Origin: DATCDR01 sp036510575
Lineage (GTDB): Bacteria; Actinomycetota; Acidimicrobiia; Acidimicrobiales; Bog-793
Assembly (NCBI GenBank): GCA_036510575.1
Contig: DATCDR010000222.1
Span: forward strand, 1-7,259
DNA length: 7,259 bases
Reading direction: 5' to 3'
Position numbers and translations under genes: made by a program. Below the pieces are notes generated by a model, which saw only the letters and a list, made by a program, of their open reading frames with translations, ran no database searches and had not been told where the DNA came from. This document shows positions 1 through 6,324 of this stretch, piece after piece. Numbering within the stretch: position 1 is the first letter of the stretch; each line of letters starts with the position of its first letter.

Positions 1-539
1 CACTCCTCTGGCGCGAGGTAGGAGCAGAGGTCGCTTTCTACCTTTACCGGATCGTCCTCGACGCTTAGACCGAGGCGCTTGGAGAGTCGACCAACATGGG
101 TGTCAACCGGTAGTCCCGGCTTACCGAAGGCCACGGACAGCACCACATTCGCGGTCTTTCGTCCAACGCCTGGCAACGTGACCAGCCGCGCCATCTCGTC
201 GGGCACCACACCGTCAAAGCGCTCCTCGACACCTCGTGCCATGCCCGTCAGGCTTTGTGCCTTGGCGTGGAAAAAGCCGGTCGATCGAATGATGGACTCG
301 AGCTCCTCCGGGTCCGCGCCCGCCAGATCGCTCGGCGTCGGGTAGCGGGCAAAAAGCGCTGGTGTAGTGGCGTTCACGCGCTCGTCGGTGCACTGCGCCG
401 AGAGAATCGTCGCGGCAAGGAGCTGGTAGGCACCCTCGTGATGGAGGGCGCACAGCTCGGGCGTGGATCCAGGAAAGACCTCACCGAGCCGCCTGAATAC
501 CTCTGGCGCTCTGGCCTTTGCACCCCTTGGTTTCGCCAT
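1..539 (-). CDS. nth: Endonuclease III, DNA base-excision repair glycosylase/AP lyase (3' end cut by window edge)
   Basis: This is the N-terminal 179 residues of an endonuclease III, which removes oxidised pyrimidines from DNA and cleaves the resulting abasic site. The family core is visible: ILSAQCTDERVN at about 45-56, a TTPALFARYP segment at 58-67, RSTGFFHAKAQSL at 85-97, the helix-hairpin-helix LPGVGRKTA at 122-130 and PVDTHVGRL at 144-152. By alignment from memory with E. coli Nth, K128 is the catalytic lysine (K120) and D146 the catalytic aspartate (D138). The full protein should be about 210-240 residues; the C-terminal 4Fe-4S cysteines lie beyond position 1 and cannot be checked. The start is the ATG at 539-537, which gives a short basic N-terminus (MAKPRGAKAR) like actinobacterial homologues. 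The frame stays open back to a stop at 641-639, including a GTG at 596, but that extension matches nothing I know. The gene is divergent from rlmN and alone on its strand here. Confidence 0.95.
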   Translation of the reverse strand, partial: MAKPRGAKARAPEVFRRLGEVFPGSTPELCALHHEGAYQLLAATILSAQCTDERVNATTPALFARYPTPSDLAGADPEELESIIRSTGFFHAKAQSLTGMARGVEERFDGVVPDEMARLVTLPGVGRKTANVVLSVAFGKPGLPVDTHVGRLSKRLGLSVEDDPVKVESDLCSYLAPEE

Positions 540-552
540 GGATGCGAATCTA
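540..552 (-). promoter_or_regulatory. Possible leaderless -10 element for nth
   Basis: Read on the minus strand, the hexamer TAGATT (552-547) fits the TAnnnT form of a -10 box. It is followed by seven bases (CGCATCC) and then the nth ATG. That spacing would put the transcription start at or next to the A of the start codon, giving a leaderless mRNA as is common in actinobacteria. No Shine-Dalgarno sequence is seen before the ATG, which agrees. No good -35 box lies 16-19 bases upstream. This is inferred from a short motif only. Confidence 0.35.
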
Positions 553-674
553 CTGCCGACACCGTGCTCGAGAGCAGGGGCAACCAGGGGGTGCACCGGG
601 CAGTCCGAGAGCTTGCGAGCGGCGCGTACAGCGTCCGATCAGGCCCGACGACGTTGGCAATCACCAGTCGGGAG

Positions 675-704
675 TTGGACGACTCGGAAGTAGCCTAGAT
701 AGCT
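675..704 (+). promoter_or_regulatory. Weak promoter candidate for the rlmN-glc-men unit
   Basis: The divergent gap must hold a plus-strand promoter if the following genes form one unit. The best candidates are TAGCCT (691-696), a TAnnnT hexamer eight bases before the GTG at 705, and TTGGAC (675-680), which resembles a -35 box but is 15 bases from TAGATA (696-701). Neither pair is a textbook promoter. The first option would give a leaderless start at or near the small ORF at 705. No operator-like inverted repeat stood out. Confidence 0.2.
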
Positions 705-764
705 GTGACCGCTCTCGCTGACGCCTACCGGGGCTTTGCTACGCCGTTTGGCACGCGCGCGTGA
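705..764 (+). CDS. Possible 19-residue leader ORF coupled to rlmN
   Basis: A GTG at 705 opens a 19-codon frame encoding MTALADAYRGFATPFGTRA. Its TGA (762-764) overlaps the rlmN GTG (761-763) as GTGA, the same junction used by two later gene pairs in this window. The next in-frame stop upstream is at 696-698, so the ORF cannot be longer than about 21 codons. There is no close Shine-Dalgarno sequence, but a TAnnnT hexamer eight bases upstream could make it leaderless. rlmN itself has no visible ribosome site, so coupling would explain how its start is reached. The peptide matches no family I recognise, and a 19-codon frame in high-GC DNA can arise by chance. Confidence 0.3.
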   Translation: MTALADAYRGFATPFGTRA

Positions 765-1837
765 GCCGCTACGACCTTGGCTTGGACGAGCTTGCTGACC
801 TGCTTGGCGACGCGCCTCGCTTTAGAGCACAGCAGCTCTACAACGGCTTGTACACGAGCCTCGCCGAGCCGGGAGAGATCCACGTACTGCCAGCGCCGAT
901 CCGACGTGAGCTCGCCGCCAACGAAGGGCTCAAACCCGCGCTCCTCCTTGCTCGCGAAGCGAGCGCTGACGATGGTGCGACCACGAAGTGGCTCTTTCGA
1001 CTCGACGGTGACGACTTCATCGAGACCGTATTGATGCACCATCCCAAGCACTCGACGGCATGCATCTCATCGCAGGCGGGCTGTGCGATGGCCTGTCAGT
1101 TCTGTGCGACCGGCGATGCTGGCTACTCGCGCCAGTTGAGCGTCGGCGAAATCGTCGAGCAGGTCGTCTGGGCGGCGAGGTCCGCCCGAGCTTCTGGGCG
1201 ACGCCTGAACAACGTCGTCTTCATGGGAATGGGTGAGCCGATGTCGAATCTGCCGAGAGTCTTCGGCGCGGTCGAACGTATCATCGGCGACCTCGGCATC
1301 GGCGCTCGGCACCTCACGATCTCGACGGTCGGCATCATCCCTGGCATCGACGCCTTCGCCAAGCGCCCCGAGCAGGTCAACCTCGCGGTCTCCTTGCATG
1401 CGGCCAACGATGAGCTCCGTGACGAGCTGATCCCGATCAATCGCCGCTACCCGCTCGCCCGCCTGTATGACTCCCTCGAGCGCTACATGGCAACGACGCA
1501 TCGCCGCGTCACGTTCGAATGGGCGTTGATGGACGGCGTGAACGACCGCGACAGCGACGTCGAGGAGCTGGCCGAGTTCGCGCTCGGCCTTAGCGCACAC
1601 GTGAACGTCATCCCACTAAACGCGACAGTGGGCGCCGACTCGAGGGGACTTCGAGGCTCGCCCGCGCAAAGGGTCCGCTCCTTTTGCGATGCACTTACTG
1701 CTCGTCGCGTGAACGCCACGATCCGTCGGACGAGGGGCAGCGAGATCGCCGCCGCGTGTGGCCAGCTCGCCGGCGCGACCGCGAGCGAGGTGGCACTCTC
1801 ACTTGGCGCGAAGCCCCGCGTCGAGCTGAACGCGTAA
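761..1837 (+). CDS. rlmN: Dual-specificity 23S rRNA/tRNA adenine-C2 methyltransferase RlmN (radical SAM)
   Basis: This 358-residue protein is RlmN, which methylates C2 of A2503 in 23S rRNA and, in characterised members, A37 of some tRNAs. The radical-SAM CX3CX2C motif is C108, C112 and C115 in CISSQAGCAMACQFC. The two catalytic cysteines are present: C101, and C333 in AACGQLAG, equivalent to E. coli C118 and C355. E88 in IETVLM matches the E. coli general base E105. The SAM-binding motif VVFMGMGEP is at 152-160, followed by the family segments HLTISTVGIIPG, LAVSLHA and ELIPINRRYP. Length is normal. The GTG at 761 is the only usable start after the in-frame stop at 719-721, and it gives the family-like N-terminus SRYDL. 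No Shine-Dalgarno sequence is seen; translation may depend on a leader ORF that overlaps the start. It heads the plus-strand unit, 15 bases before glcD. Confidence 0.97.
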   Translation: MSRYDLGLDELADLLGDAPRFRAQQLYNGLYTSLAEPGEIHVLPAPIRRELAANEGLKPALLLAREASADDGATTKWLFRLDGDDFIETVLMHHPKHSTACISSQAGCAMACQFCATGDAGYSRQLSVGEIVEQVVWAARSARASGRRLNNVVFMGMGEPMSNLPRVFGAVERIIGDLGIGARHLTISTVGIIPGIDAFAKRPEQVNLAVSLHAANDELRDELIPINRRYPLARLYDSLERYMATTHRRVTFEWALMDGVNDRDSDVEELAEFALGLSAHVNVIPLNATVGADSRGLRGSPAQRVRSFCDALTARRVNATIRRTRGSEIAAACGQLAGATASEVALSLGAKPRVELNA

Positions 1838-1852
1838 CGCCAGCGTGTTGAG

Positions 1853-3334
1853 ATGACCGACGTGACGATCGCCCCGACTCGAGCCGTTGAGCTCGTCGTA
1901 CACCGACTCGTCCAACAACTCGGGCCCGACGCCGTCATAACCGACGAGCTACGCCGCCGGACCTACGAGTGCGACGGTCTCACGCAACATCGCTCCATCC
2001 CGGGCGTCGTCGTGCTCCCTACCAACGCCGAGCAGGTCGCTGCAACGGTCGCGATCTGCGTCGCGTACCAGGTTCCTTTCGTAGCTAGAGGAGCAGGTAC
2101 CGGCCTCTCGGCTGGCGCGATGCCAAGTAGCGACGGCGTGCTCATCGTCCTCACCAAGCTGCGCGCGGTGATCGAGGTCGATCTCGAAAGCCGCCGGGTC
2201 GTCGTCGAGCCTGGCGTCACCAACCTCGAAATCTCCGAGGCAGTGTCGGCGTCGGGCTACTTCTACGCACCCGATCCCTCGAGCCAGCAGGTTTGCACGA
2301 TCGGCGGCAACGTCGCTGAGAACTCCGGTGGCGCGCACTGCTTGAAGTACGGCTTCACGACAAATCACGTGACCGGGCTAAAAGGCGTCTCCGGTGACGG
2401 GACACCGTTCGCGATCGGCGGGAAGGCTCCCGACCCGCCCGGCTACGACCTCCTCGGGGCCTTCGTCGGCTCCGAGGGAACACTCGGGATCGCCACCGAG
2501 GTGACGGTCCGCCTCGTCCGCAAACCGGAGACGATCGTCACCTTGCTAGCCGCCTTCGAGAGCATCGATCTTGCAGGTTCCGCGGTCTCGGCGGTCATCG
2601 CCTCTGGCGTATTGCCCGCTGCGATCGAGATGATGGATGCCTTGGCGATCGAGGCGGTCGAGGTCGCGGTGCACGCGAACTATCCAAAGGCAGGAGCCGT
2701 CCTGTTGATCGAGATCGACGGACCAGCAGATGAGGTCGCGATCGATCGCGCACTCGTCGAAGCCAGCCTGGTCGCGCATCACGCGACCGAGCTTCGCTCC
2801 GCTGAGAGCGCAGCTGAGCGGGCACTGCTGTGGAAGGGGCGAAAGTCCGCCTTCGCGGCGGTCGGGCGCATCAGCCCGCACTTCATCGTCCAAGACGGCG
2901 TCGTACCGAGGACCGCGCTCGGCGAGGTGCTCGCGAAGATCGGCAAGTTGACCGGCGACACCGGGGTTCGGGTGGCGAACGTCTTCCACGCCGGCGACGG
3001 CAACCTGCATCCGCTCGTGCTCTTCGACGCAGCAATCGAGGGGCAACAAGCTGCAGCCGAGGAGATCTCGGCTCAGATCATTGCGCTTTGTGTCGACCAC
3101 GGCGGCTCGATCACCGGTGAGCATGGTGTCGGGCTCGACAAGATCGGCTCGATCTCGAAGATGTTCACCCACGACGACCTCGACACGATGCAGATGATCC
3201 GCTGCGCCTTCGATCCGGACCGCCTGTCGAATCCGGGCAAGATCTTCCCGACGCCACGCCTTTGCGGCGAGGCACCAAGGGTCCGTCGAGGAGATGCGAC
3301 CGGCTCGGGCGAAGCGTTGACTGGACTGTTTTGA
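1853..3334 (+). CDS. glcD: Glycolate oxidase (dehydrogenase) FAD-binding catalytic subunit GlcD
   Basis: A 493-residue flavoprotein of the VAO/PCMH FAD-linked oxidase family, close in length to E. coli GlcD (499). It oxidises glycolate to glyoxylate, often also D-lactate, and needs GlcE and GlcF for activity. The FAD-binding domain has RGAGTGLSAG at 79-88, YAPDPSSQQVCTIGGNVAE at 138-156 and VGSEGTLGI at 205-213. The C-terminal substrate/cap domain has WKGRKSAF at 327-334, GRISPHF at 338-344, VFHAGDGNLHP at 377-387 and GEHGVG at 422-427, whose histidines are the expected active-site and metal ligands. FDPDRLSNPGKIFP at 453-466 closes the family domain; about 25 residues of low-complexity tail follow. 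The ATG at 1853 leaves a usual-length N-terminus. The stop overlaps the glcE TTG start by four bases. Substrate cannot be fixed from sequence alone: D-lactate or another D-2-hydroxyacid is possible, but the glcE-glcF neighbours favour glycolate. Confidence 0.95.
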   Translation: MTDVTIAPTRAVELVVHRLVQQLGPDAVITDELRRRTYECDGLTQHRSIPGVVVLPTNAEQVAATVAICVAYQVPFVARGAGTGLSAGAMPSSDGVLIVLTKLRAVIEVDLESRRVVVEPGVTNLEISEAVSASGYFYAPDPSSQQVCTIGGNVAENSGGAHCLKYGFTTNHVTGLKGVSGDGTPFAIGGKAPDPPGYDLLGAFVGSEGTLGIATEVTVRLVRKPETIVTLLAAFESIDLAGSAVSAVIASGVLPAAIEMMDALAIEAVEVAVHANYPKAGAVLLIEIDGPADEVAIDRALVEASLVAHHATELRSAESAAERALLWKGRKSAFAAVGRISPHFIVQDGVVPRTALGEVLAKIGKLTGDTGVRVANVFHAGDGNLHPLVLFDAAIEGQQAAAEEISAQIIALCVDHGGSITGEHGVGLDKIGSISKMFTHDDLDTMQMIRCAFDPDRLSNPGKIFPTPRLCGEAPRVRRGDATGSGEALTGLF

Positions 3335-4551
3335 CCACGCCGTCGAACGGCTCGCGACTGGCCCGGCTGCCCCACCAAAGTGGCGTCGTCGGCGTCGAGG
3401 CCAAACGTGTGCTTGCGCCAACGAGCGAGGAAGAGCTGAGTGGGATTCTTCGGGAAGCATCAGCTGAGCGAAGTGGCGTCGTCGTCTCCTGCAACGCCAC
3501 CAAGCTCAACTTCGGGGCCGCTCCCAGCCGACTTGACGTGAGAATCGAGCTCGATCGGTTGACGCCACAGCTTGCGCACTCCGCAGGTGACCTCGTCGTC
3601 CGCGCCGGCGCGTCACTTGGCTTCGACGACCTTCGAGCCGAGCTCGCGAATGCTGGCCAGCGTCTCTCGATCGACGAGGTAGTCCCCGGCTCGAGCGTTG
3701 GTGGCGTCGTCGCCACCGCGTTGGCCGGGCCCCTTCGCTACCGCTACGGCGCCGTACGGGACCTGATCCTTGGTGCCCGGTTCGTGCGCGCCGATGGCCA
3801 GAGCGCCAAAGCCGGCGGCTCGGTGGTGAAAAACGTCGCGGGCTATGACGTTTCGAAGCTGCTCTGCGGCTCGCACGGCACGCTCGCGGTGCTTACCGAG
3901 TGCATATTTCGGCTGCACCCCATTCCCCGACGGAGCGTGACGGTGAGCGCCGAGCTTCCCGCCGCAGTAGCGGCGGCAGGCGCGCAAGCGGTCGCGGCGT
4001 CAGATCTCGACGTGGCGGCGATCGAGTACAACCTCGAGGGTGGCACCTCGATACTTTCGGTTCTAGTCGAGGGGTCAAGCGAAGGCGCCGAGCGCCGCGC
4101 AGCGGGCGTCGCCGAGCTGTTGTCGTTCGACAGCTCGCCAAGAAGGGCCGCCCGTCTCGATCCCGAGCCACCGAGCTGGTGGGGATCGTTGCCTGGCGAC
4201 ACTGTGTTGAAGACGACCTTTGCTCCTGGTGAGGCAGCAACAGCGCTCGAACTCATCAAGAGCGTGACCGACGATGCATTCGTGGTCCGCGGATCCCTCG
4301 GCGTCGGGACGCTCAGCATTGGGGTCCCGGAGTCGACGAGCTCCGGCGAGCTGGTCGAACTGCTGGGCGGCCTGCGACGCTCCTTTAGGGCGCTCGGCGG
4401 GACTGTACAGCTCCTTTGCGGCACGCCGGAGCAGAACTCAACCGTGGACATGTTCGGGCCCGTGCCAGGGCTCGACTTGATGGCTCGGATCAAGGCACAG
4501 TTCGATCCGCTCGGCGTGCTCGGACCAGGGCGATTCGTAGGTGGTTGGTAG
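3331..4551 (+). CDS. glcE: Glycolate oxidase FAD-binding subunit GlcE
   Basis: This is the second FAD-binding subunit of the glycolate dehydrogenase complex, 406 residues from the chosen start. It belongs to the same PCMH FAD family as GlcD but lacks the full catalytic domain. Features are VVVSCNATKLNFG near 50-62, the FAD-contact stretch GSSVGGVVATALAGP at 120-134, YGAVRDLILGARFV just after, KNVAGYDVSKLLCGSHGTL at 167-185, and a C-terminal KAQFDPLGVLGPGRF like the family's closing motif. E. coli GlcE is about 350 residues, so this one is longer, mainly at the N-terminus and in the middle. I chose the TTG at 3331 because it forms a TTGA overlap with the glcD stop. The frame runs back to another TTG at 3262, but that adds 23 arginine-rich residues over the glcD end and looks spurious. 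No ATG or GTG start is available in frame near here. The stop overlaps the glcF GTG by one base. Confidence 0.93.
   Translation: MTTPSNGSRLARLPHQSGVVGVEAKRVLAPTSEEELSGILREASAERSGVVVSCNATKLNFGAAPSRLDVRIELDRLTPQLAHSAGDLVVRAGASLGFDDLRAELANAGQRLSIDEVVPGSSVGGVVATALAGPLRYRYGAVRDLILGARFVRADGQSAKAGGSVVKNVAGYDVSKLLCGSHGTLAVLTECIFRLHPIPRRSVTVSAELPAAVAAAGAQAVAASDLDVAAIEYNLEGGTSILSVLVEGSSEGAERRAAGVAELLSFDSSPRRAARLDPEPPSWWGSLPGDTVLKTTFAPGEAATALELIKSVTDDAFVVRGSLGVGTLSIGVPESTSSGELVELLGGLRRSFRALGGTVQLLCGTPEQNSTVDMFGPVPGLDLMARIKAQFDPLGVLGPGRFVGGW
4539..4544 (+). promoter_or_regulatory. Ribosome binding site of glcF (AGGTGG)
   Basis: AGGTGG lies six bases before the GTG at 4551 and is the clearest Shine-Dalgarno-like sequence in the window. 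It lies inside the last codons of glcE and decides the glcF start in favour of 4551 over the in-frame TTG at 4545 and the far-upstream ATG at 4416. Confidence 0.6.
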
Positions 4552-5945
4552 TGGCCGCGTTCTCGCATCCGGTCGGGCTCGACGTCTTCGACGATCTCGA
4601 TCCGATTGATCCAGGGCTGCTCGCGGACTGCGTGCACTGCGGGTTCTGCCTTCCTTACTGTCCCACGTACCTGGTCTTTAGCGACGAGATGGACTCGCCG
4701 CGCGGGCGCATCTACTTGATGGGCGAGTTGGCTAATGGGGCGCAGGTGTCGGAGAAGGCGACGATGCACCTCGACCGATGCCTCGGCTGTCTGGCATGTG
4801 TCAGCGCCTGCCCATCCGGAGTGGACTACGAGTCATTGCTGCAGTCGACTCGGGCACAACTCGAACGCCACGGCGTTCGATCAGCTAAGCAGCGCCTGAC
4901 GAGAAGCGGCATCTTCGCGCTCTTCCCCTACCGCGACCGGCTCCGCGTCGTCTACGCAGGCCTGCGGGCGATCGACCTCGCTGGACTCGGGCGAGTGCTG
5001 CGGGGGCAACGACTCGCCGAGCGGGTTCCTCGCTCGATCGCCACTGCGCTCGCCGTCGCGCCGGCGACCGCTAAGCGAAGCGTGATCCTGCCGCTCTCGC
5101 CGGCCAGATCAGCAACCCGCGGTCGAGTCAGCCTGCTCCTCGGCTGTGTCCAGGACACCTTCTTCTCAAAGGTCAATCGTGCAACGGTCGAGGTGCTCAC
5201 TGCGGAGGGCTTCGATGTCCTCGCACCGAGCTCGCAGGGGTGCTGCGGCGCGTTGAGCGCACATGCGGGCCGAATCGACGAGGCGCGTGACTTCGCCAGG
5301 GCAGTGATCGACACCTTCGAGGAGTCCGGCACCGAGCGCGTGGTCGTGAACTCCGCTGGCTGCGGCTCGGCGATGAAGCACTACGGCCATCTACTAAAAA
5401 GCGACACCATCTACGCATCAAGAGCGGAGCGATTCTCATCACGCGTGGTCGACATCATGGAATTTCTCGCAAGCACCGAGCCGGTCGCACCCCGCCACCC
5501 CCTCGACTTGCGCGTCGCCTACCACGACGCCTGCCACCTCTGTCACGGCCAGGGCATCAGAGCCGAGCCGCGCGAGGTTCTCCGACAGATCCCTGGTCTC
5601 GAGGTAGTGGATCTCACCGACAAAGAGGCCTGTTGCGGCTCTGCTGGGATCTACAACCTCGTCGAGCCGGAAACGGCCAGCAAACTCGGCGCGAACAAAG
5701 CTGATGCCGTGCTCGCAACCGGTGCTTCACTCGCGATCTCGGGAAATCCGGGCTGCAACCTACAGATCACCTCAGCTCTTCGCACCCGCGGTGAAACGCT
5801 CCCTGTCGCACACACCATCGAGGTACTCGCGGCCTCGATCGCCGATCAGACGAGCTCGACACTGCTCGGAGAGTCACCGTCTCGGTCGGCTCGCGTCGCA
5901 CCTCGGTTGCTAAGAAACCTCGGCGAAGGTCGTCCGAGGAGCTAA
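4551..5945 (+). CDS. glcF: Glycolate oxidase iron-sulfur subunit GlcF
   Basis: The electron-transfer subunit of the complex, 464 residues, expected at the inner face of the membrane, carrying electrons from the FAD subunits to quinone. Two ferredoxin-type 4Fe-4S motifs are near the N-terminus: CVHCGFCLPYCP (C27, C30, C33, C37) and CLGCLACVSACP (C77, C80, C83, C87). Two cysteine-rich CCG domains follow: GCVQD (C199), GCCGA (C231-C232) and SAGCGS (C271), then DACHLCHG (C328, C331), ACCGSAG (C361-C362) and NPGC (C402). All cysteines expected for the family are present. No transmembrane helix is evident. E. coli GlcF is 407 residues; the excess here lies between the ferredoxin and CCG domains and in a Ser/Arg-rich tail of roughly 35 residues after HTIEVLAASIA. 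The start is the GTG at 4551, set by the AGGTGG site and by the one-base TAGTG overlap with glcE. The related LutA/LldE family is less likely, because those proteins lack the paired N-terminal ferredoxin motifs. Confidence 0.95.
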   Translation: MAAFSHPVGLDVFDDLDPIDPGLLADCVHCGFCLPYCPTYLVFSDEMDSPRGRIYLMGELANGAQVSEKATMHLDRCLGCLACVSACPSGVDYESLLQSTRAQLERHGVRSAKQRLTRSGIFALFPYRDRLRVVYAGLRAIDLAGLGRVLRGQRLAERVPRSIATALAVAPATAKRSVILPLSPARSATRGRVSLLLGCVQDTFFSKVNRATVEVLTAEGFDVLAPSSQGCCGALSAHAGRIDEARDFARAVIDTFEESGTERVVVNSAGCGSAMKHYGHLLKSDTIYASRAERFSSRVVDIMEFLASTEPVAPRHPLDLRVAYHDACHLCHGQGIRAEPREVLRQIPGLEVVDLTDKEACCGSAGIYNLVEPETASKLGANKADAVLATGASLAISGNPGCNLQITSALRTRGETLPVAHTIEVLAASIADQTSSTLLGESPSRSARVAPRLLRNLGEGRPRS

Positions 5946-5961
5946 AGCGCGAGAATGTGCT

Positions 5962-6324
5962 GTGGCTAACAGTCTGACTCCCCGACGCTGGTTTCCGACC
6001 CATCAACCCCAGACGCTCCAGATCGCCTGTGTACTGCTCTATTGGAACGCACTGTTGACACTGCTCGCGGTCTTGTCGAGCGGCGGTTACCGCATGGCGT
6101 ACTTCGGGATCTTGATCGTCGAGGTCCTCGGCGCCTACGGCATCGCCAACGCCCGAAAGGTTGGCTACGCCGTCGCGCTGTTCGCCGCAGCTGTCCCGCT
6201 GTTGTTACTAATCCGCGCCGGCCTCGGCGCCTTCTCGATCCTGCCGCTGCTGTTTGACCTCGCGCTCTTCTTCCTCCTGGTCCACCCGATGAGCAGGCAG
6301 TACGTGCGGGTCTGGTTCAGGTGA
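5962..6324 (+). CDS. Small integral membrane protein, four predicted helices, family unknown
   Basis: I do not recognise this 120-residue protein. It starts with a basic, proline-containing cytosolic-type segment (MANSLTPRRWFP), followed by four hydrophobic stretches at about 19-39, 46-62, 67-84 and 91-108, separated by short loops such as SSGGYRM and NARKVG. It ends in a basic tail (SRQYVRVWFR). The shape suggests an inner-membrane protein with both ends in the cytoplasm; no cysteine pairs, haem motifs or catalytic signatures are visible, and the sole cysteine is C23. The GTG at 5962 is the only in-frame start after the glcF stop. A weak GAGA seven bases before it is the only ribosome-site candidate. 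It begins 16 bases after glcF and overlaps menG by GTGA, so it is very probably co-expressed with both. A role anchoring the Glc complex or aiding quinone access is only a guess from position. Confidence 0.8.
   Translation: MANSLTPRRWFPTHQPQTLQIACVLLYWNALLTLLAVLSSGGYRMAYFGILIVEVLGAYGIANARKVGYAVALFAAAVPLLLLIRAGLGAFSILPLLFDLALFFLLVHPMSRQYVRVWFR

Noticed and set aside
540..638. In-frame extension of nth upstream of the ATG (GTG at 596)
   Set aside because: Open by about 33 codons, but the family N-terminus is satisfied from the ATG at 539 and a -10-like box sits within the extension. I saw no sign of conserved protein sequence there.
374..664. A minus-strand frame starting at 664 that overlaps the 5' part of nth in another frame
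   Set aside because: Most of it is a shifted reading of nth, and the first 40 residues match nothing known.
255..698. A 147-codon plus-strand open frame across nth and its upstream region
   Set aside because: It is antisense to nth, whose helix-hairpin-helix and catalytic residues are clear, and it runs through the divergent control region.
1067..1600. A 177-codon open frame on the minus strand inside rlmN
   Set aside because: It covers the conserved radical-SAM core of rlmN in antisense, and its composition reflects that gene's codon pattern.
2737..2750. Perfect 14-base palindrome CGCGATCGATCGCG inside glcD
   Set aside because: The local sequence is full of GATCG-type codon runs. One palindrome in the middle of a conserved coding region is more likely composition than an operator, and no second copy was noticed.
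3262..3330. Longer glcE start at the TTG at 3262
   Set aside because: It would overlap glcD by 73 bases and add an arginine-rich stretch without family similarity. The TTGA junction at 3331 is more natural.
2546..3460. A 304-codon open frame on the minus strand opposite glcD/glcE
   Set aside because: It lies entirely antisense to glcD and the start of glcE, whose family motifs are unambiguous. The translation is arginine- and aspartate-rich without recognisable motifs, as expected for a shadow frame in high-GC DNA.
4416..4550. Longer glcF start at the ATG at 4416
   Set aside because: The added 45 residues are an arginine-rich shadow of glcE's conserved C-terminus. AGGTGG plus GTG at 4551 gives a proper start.
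3843..4769. A 308-codon open frame on the minus strand opposite glcE/glcF
   Set aside because: Antisense shadow: rich in Ser, Pro and Arg, crosses the real glcE/glcF junction, and has no motif or ribosome site.
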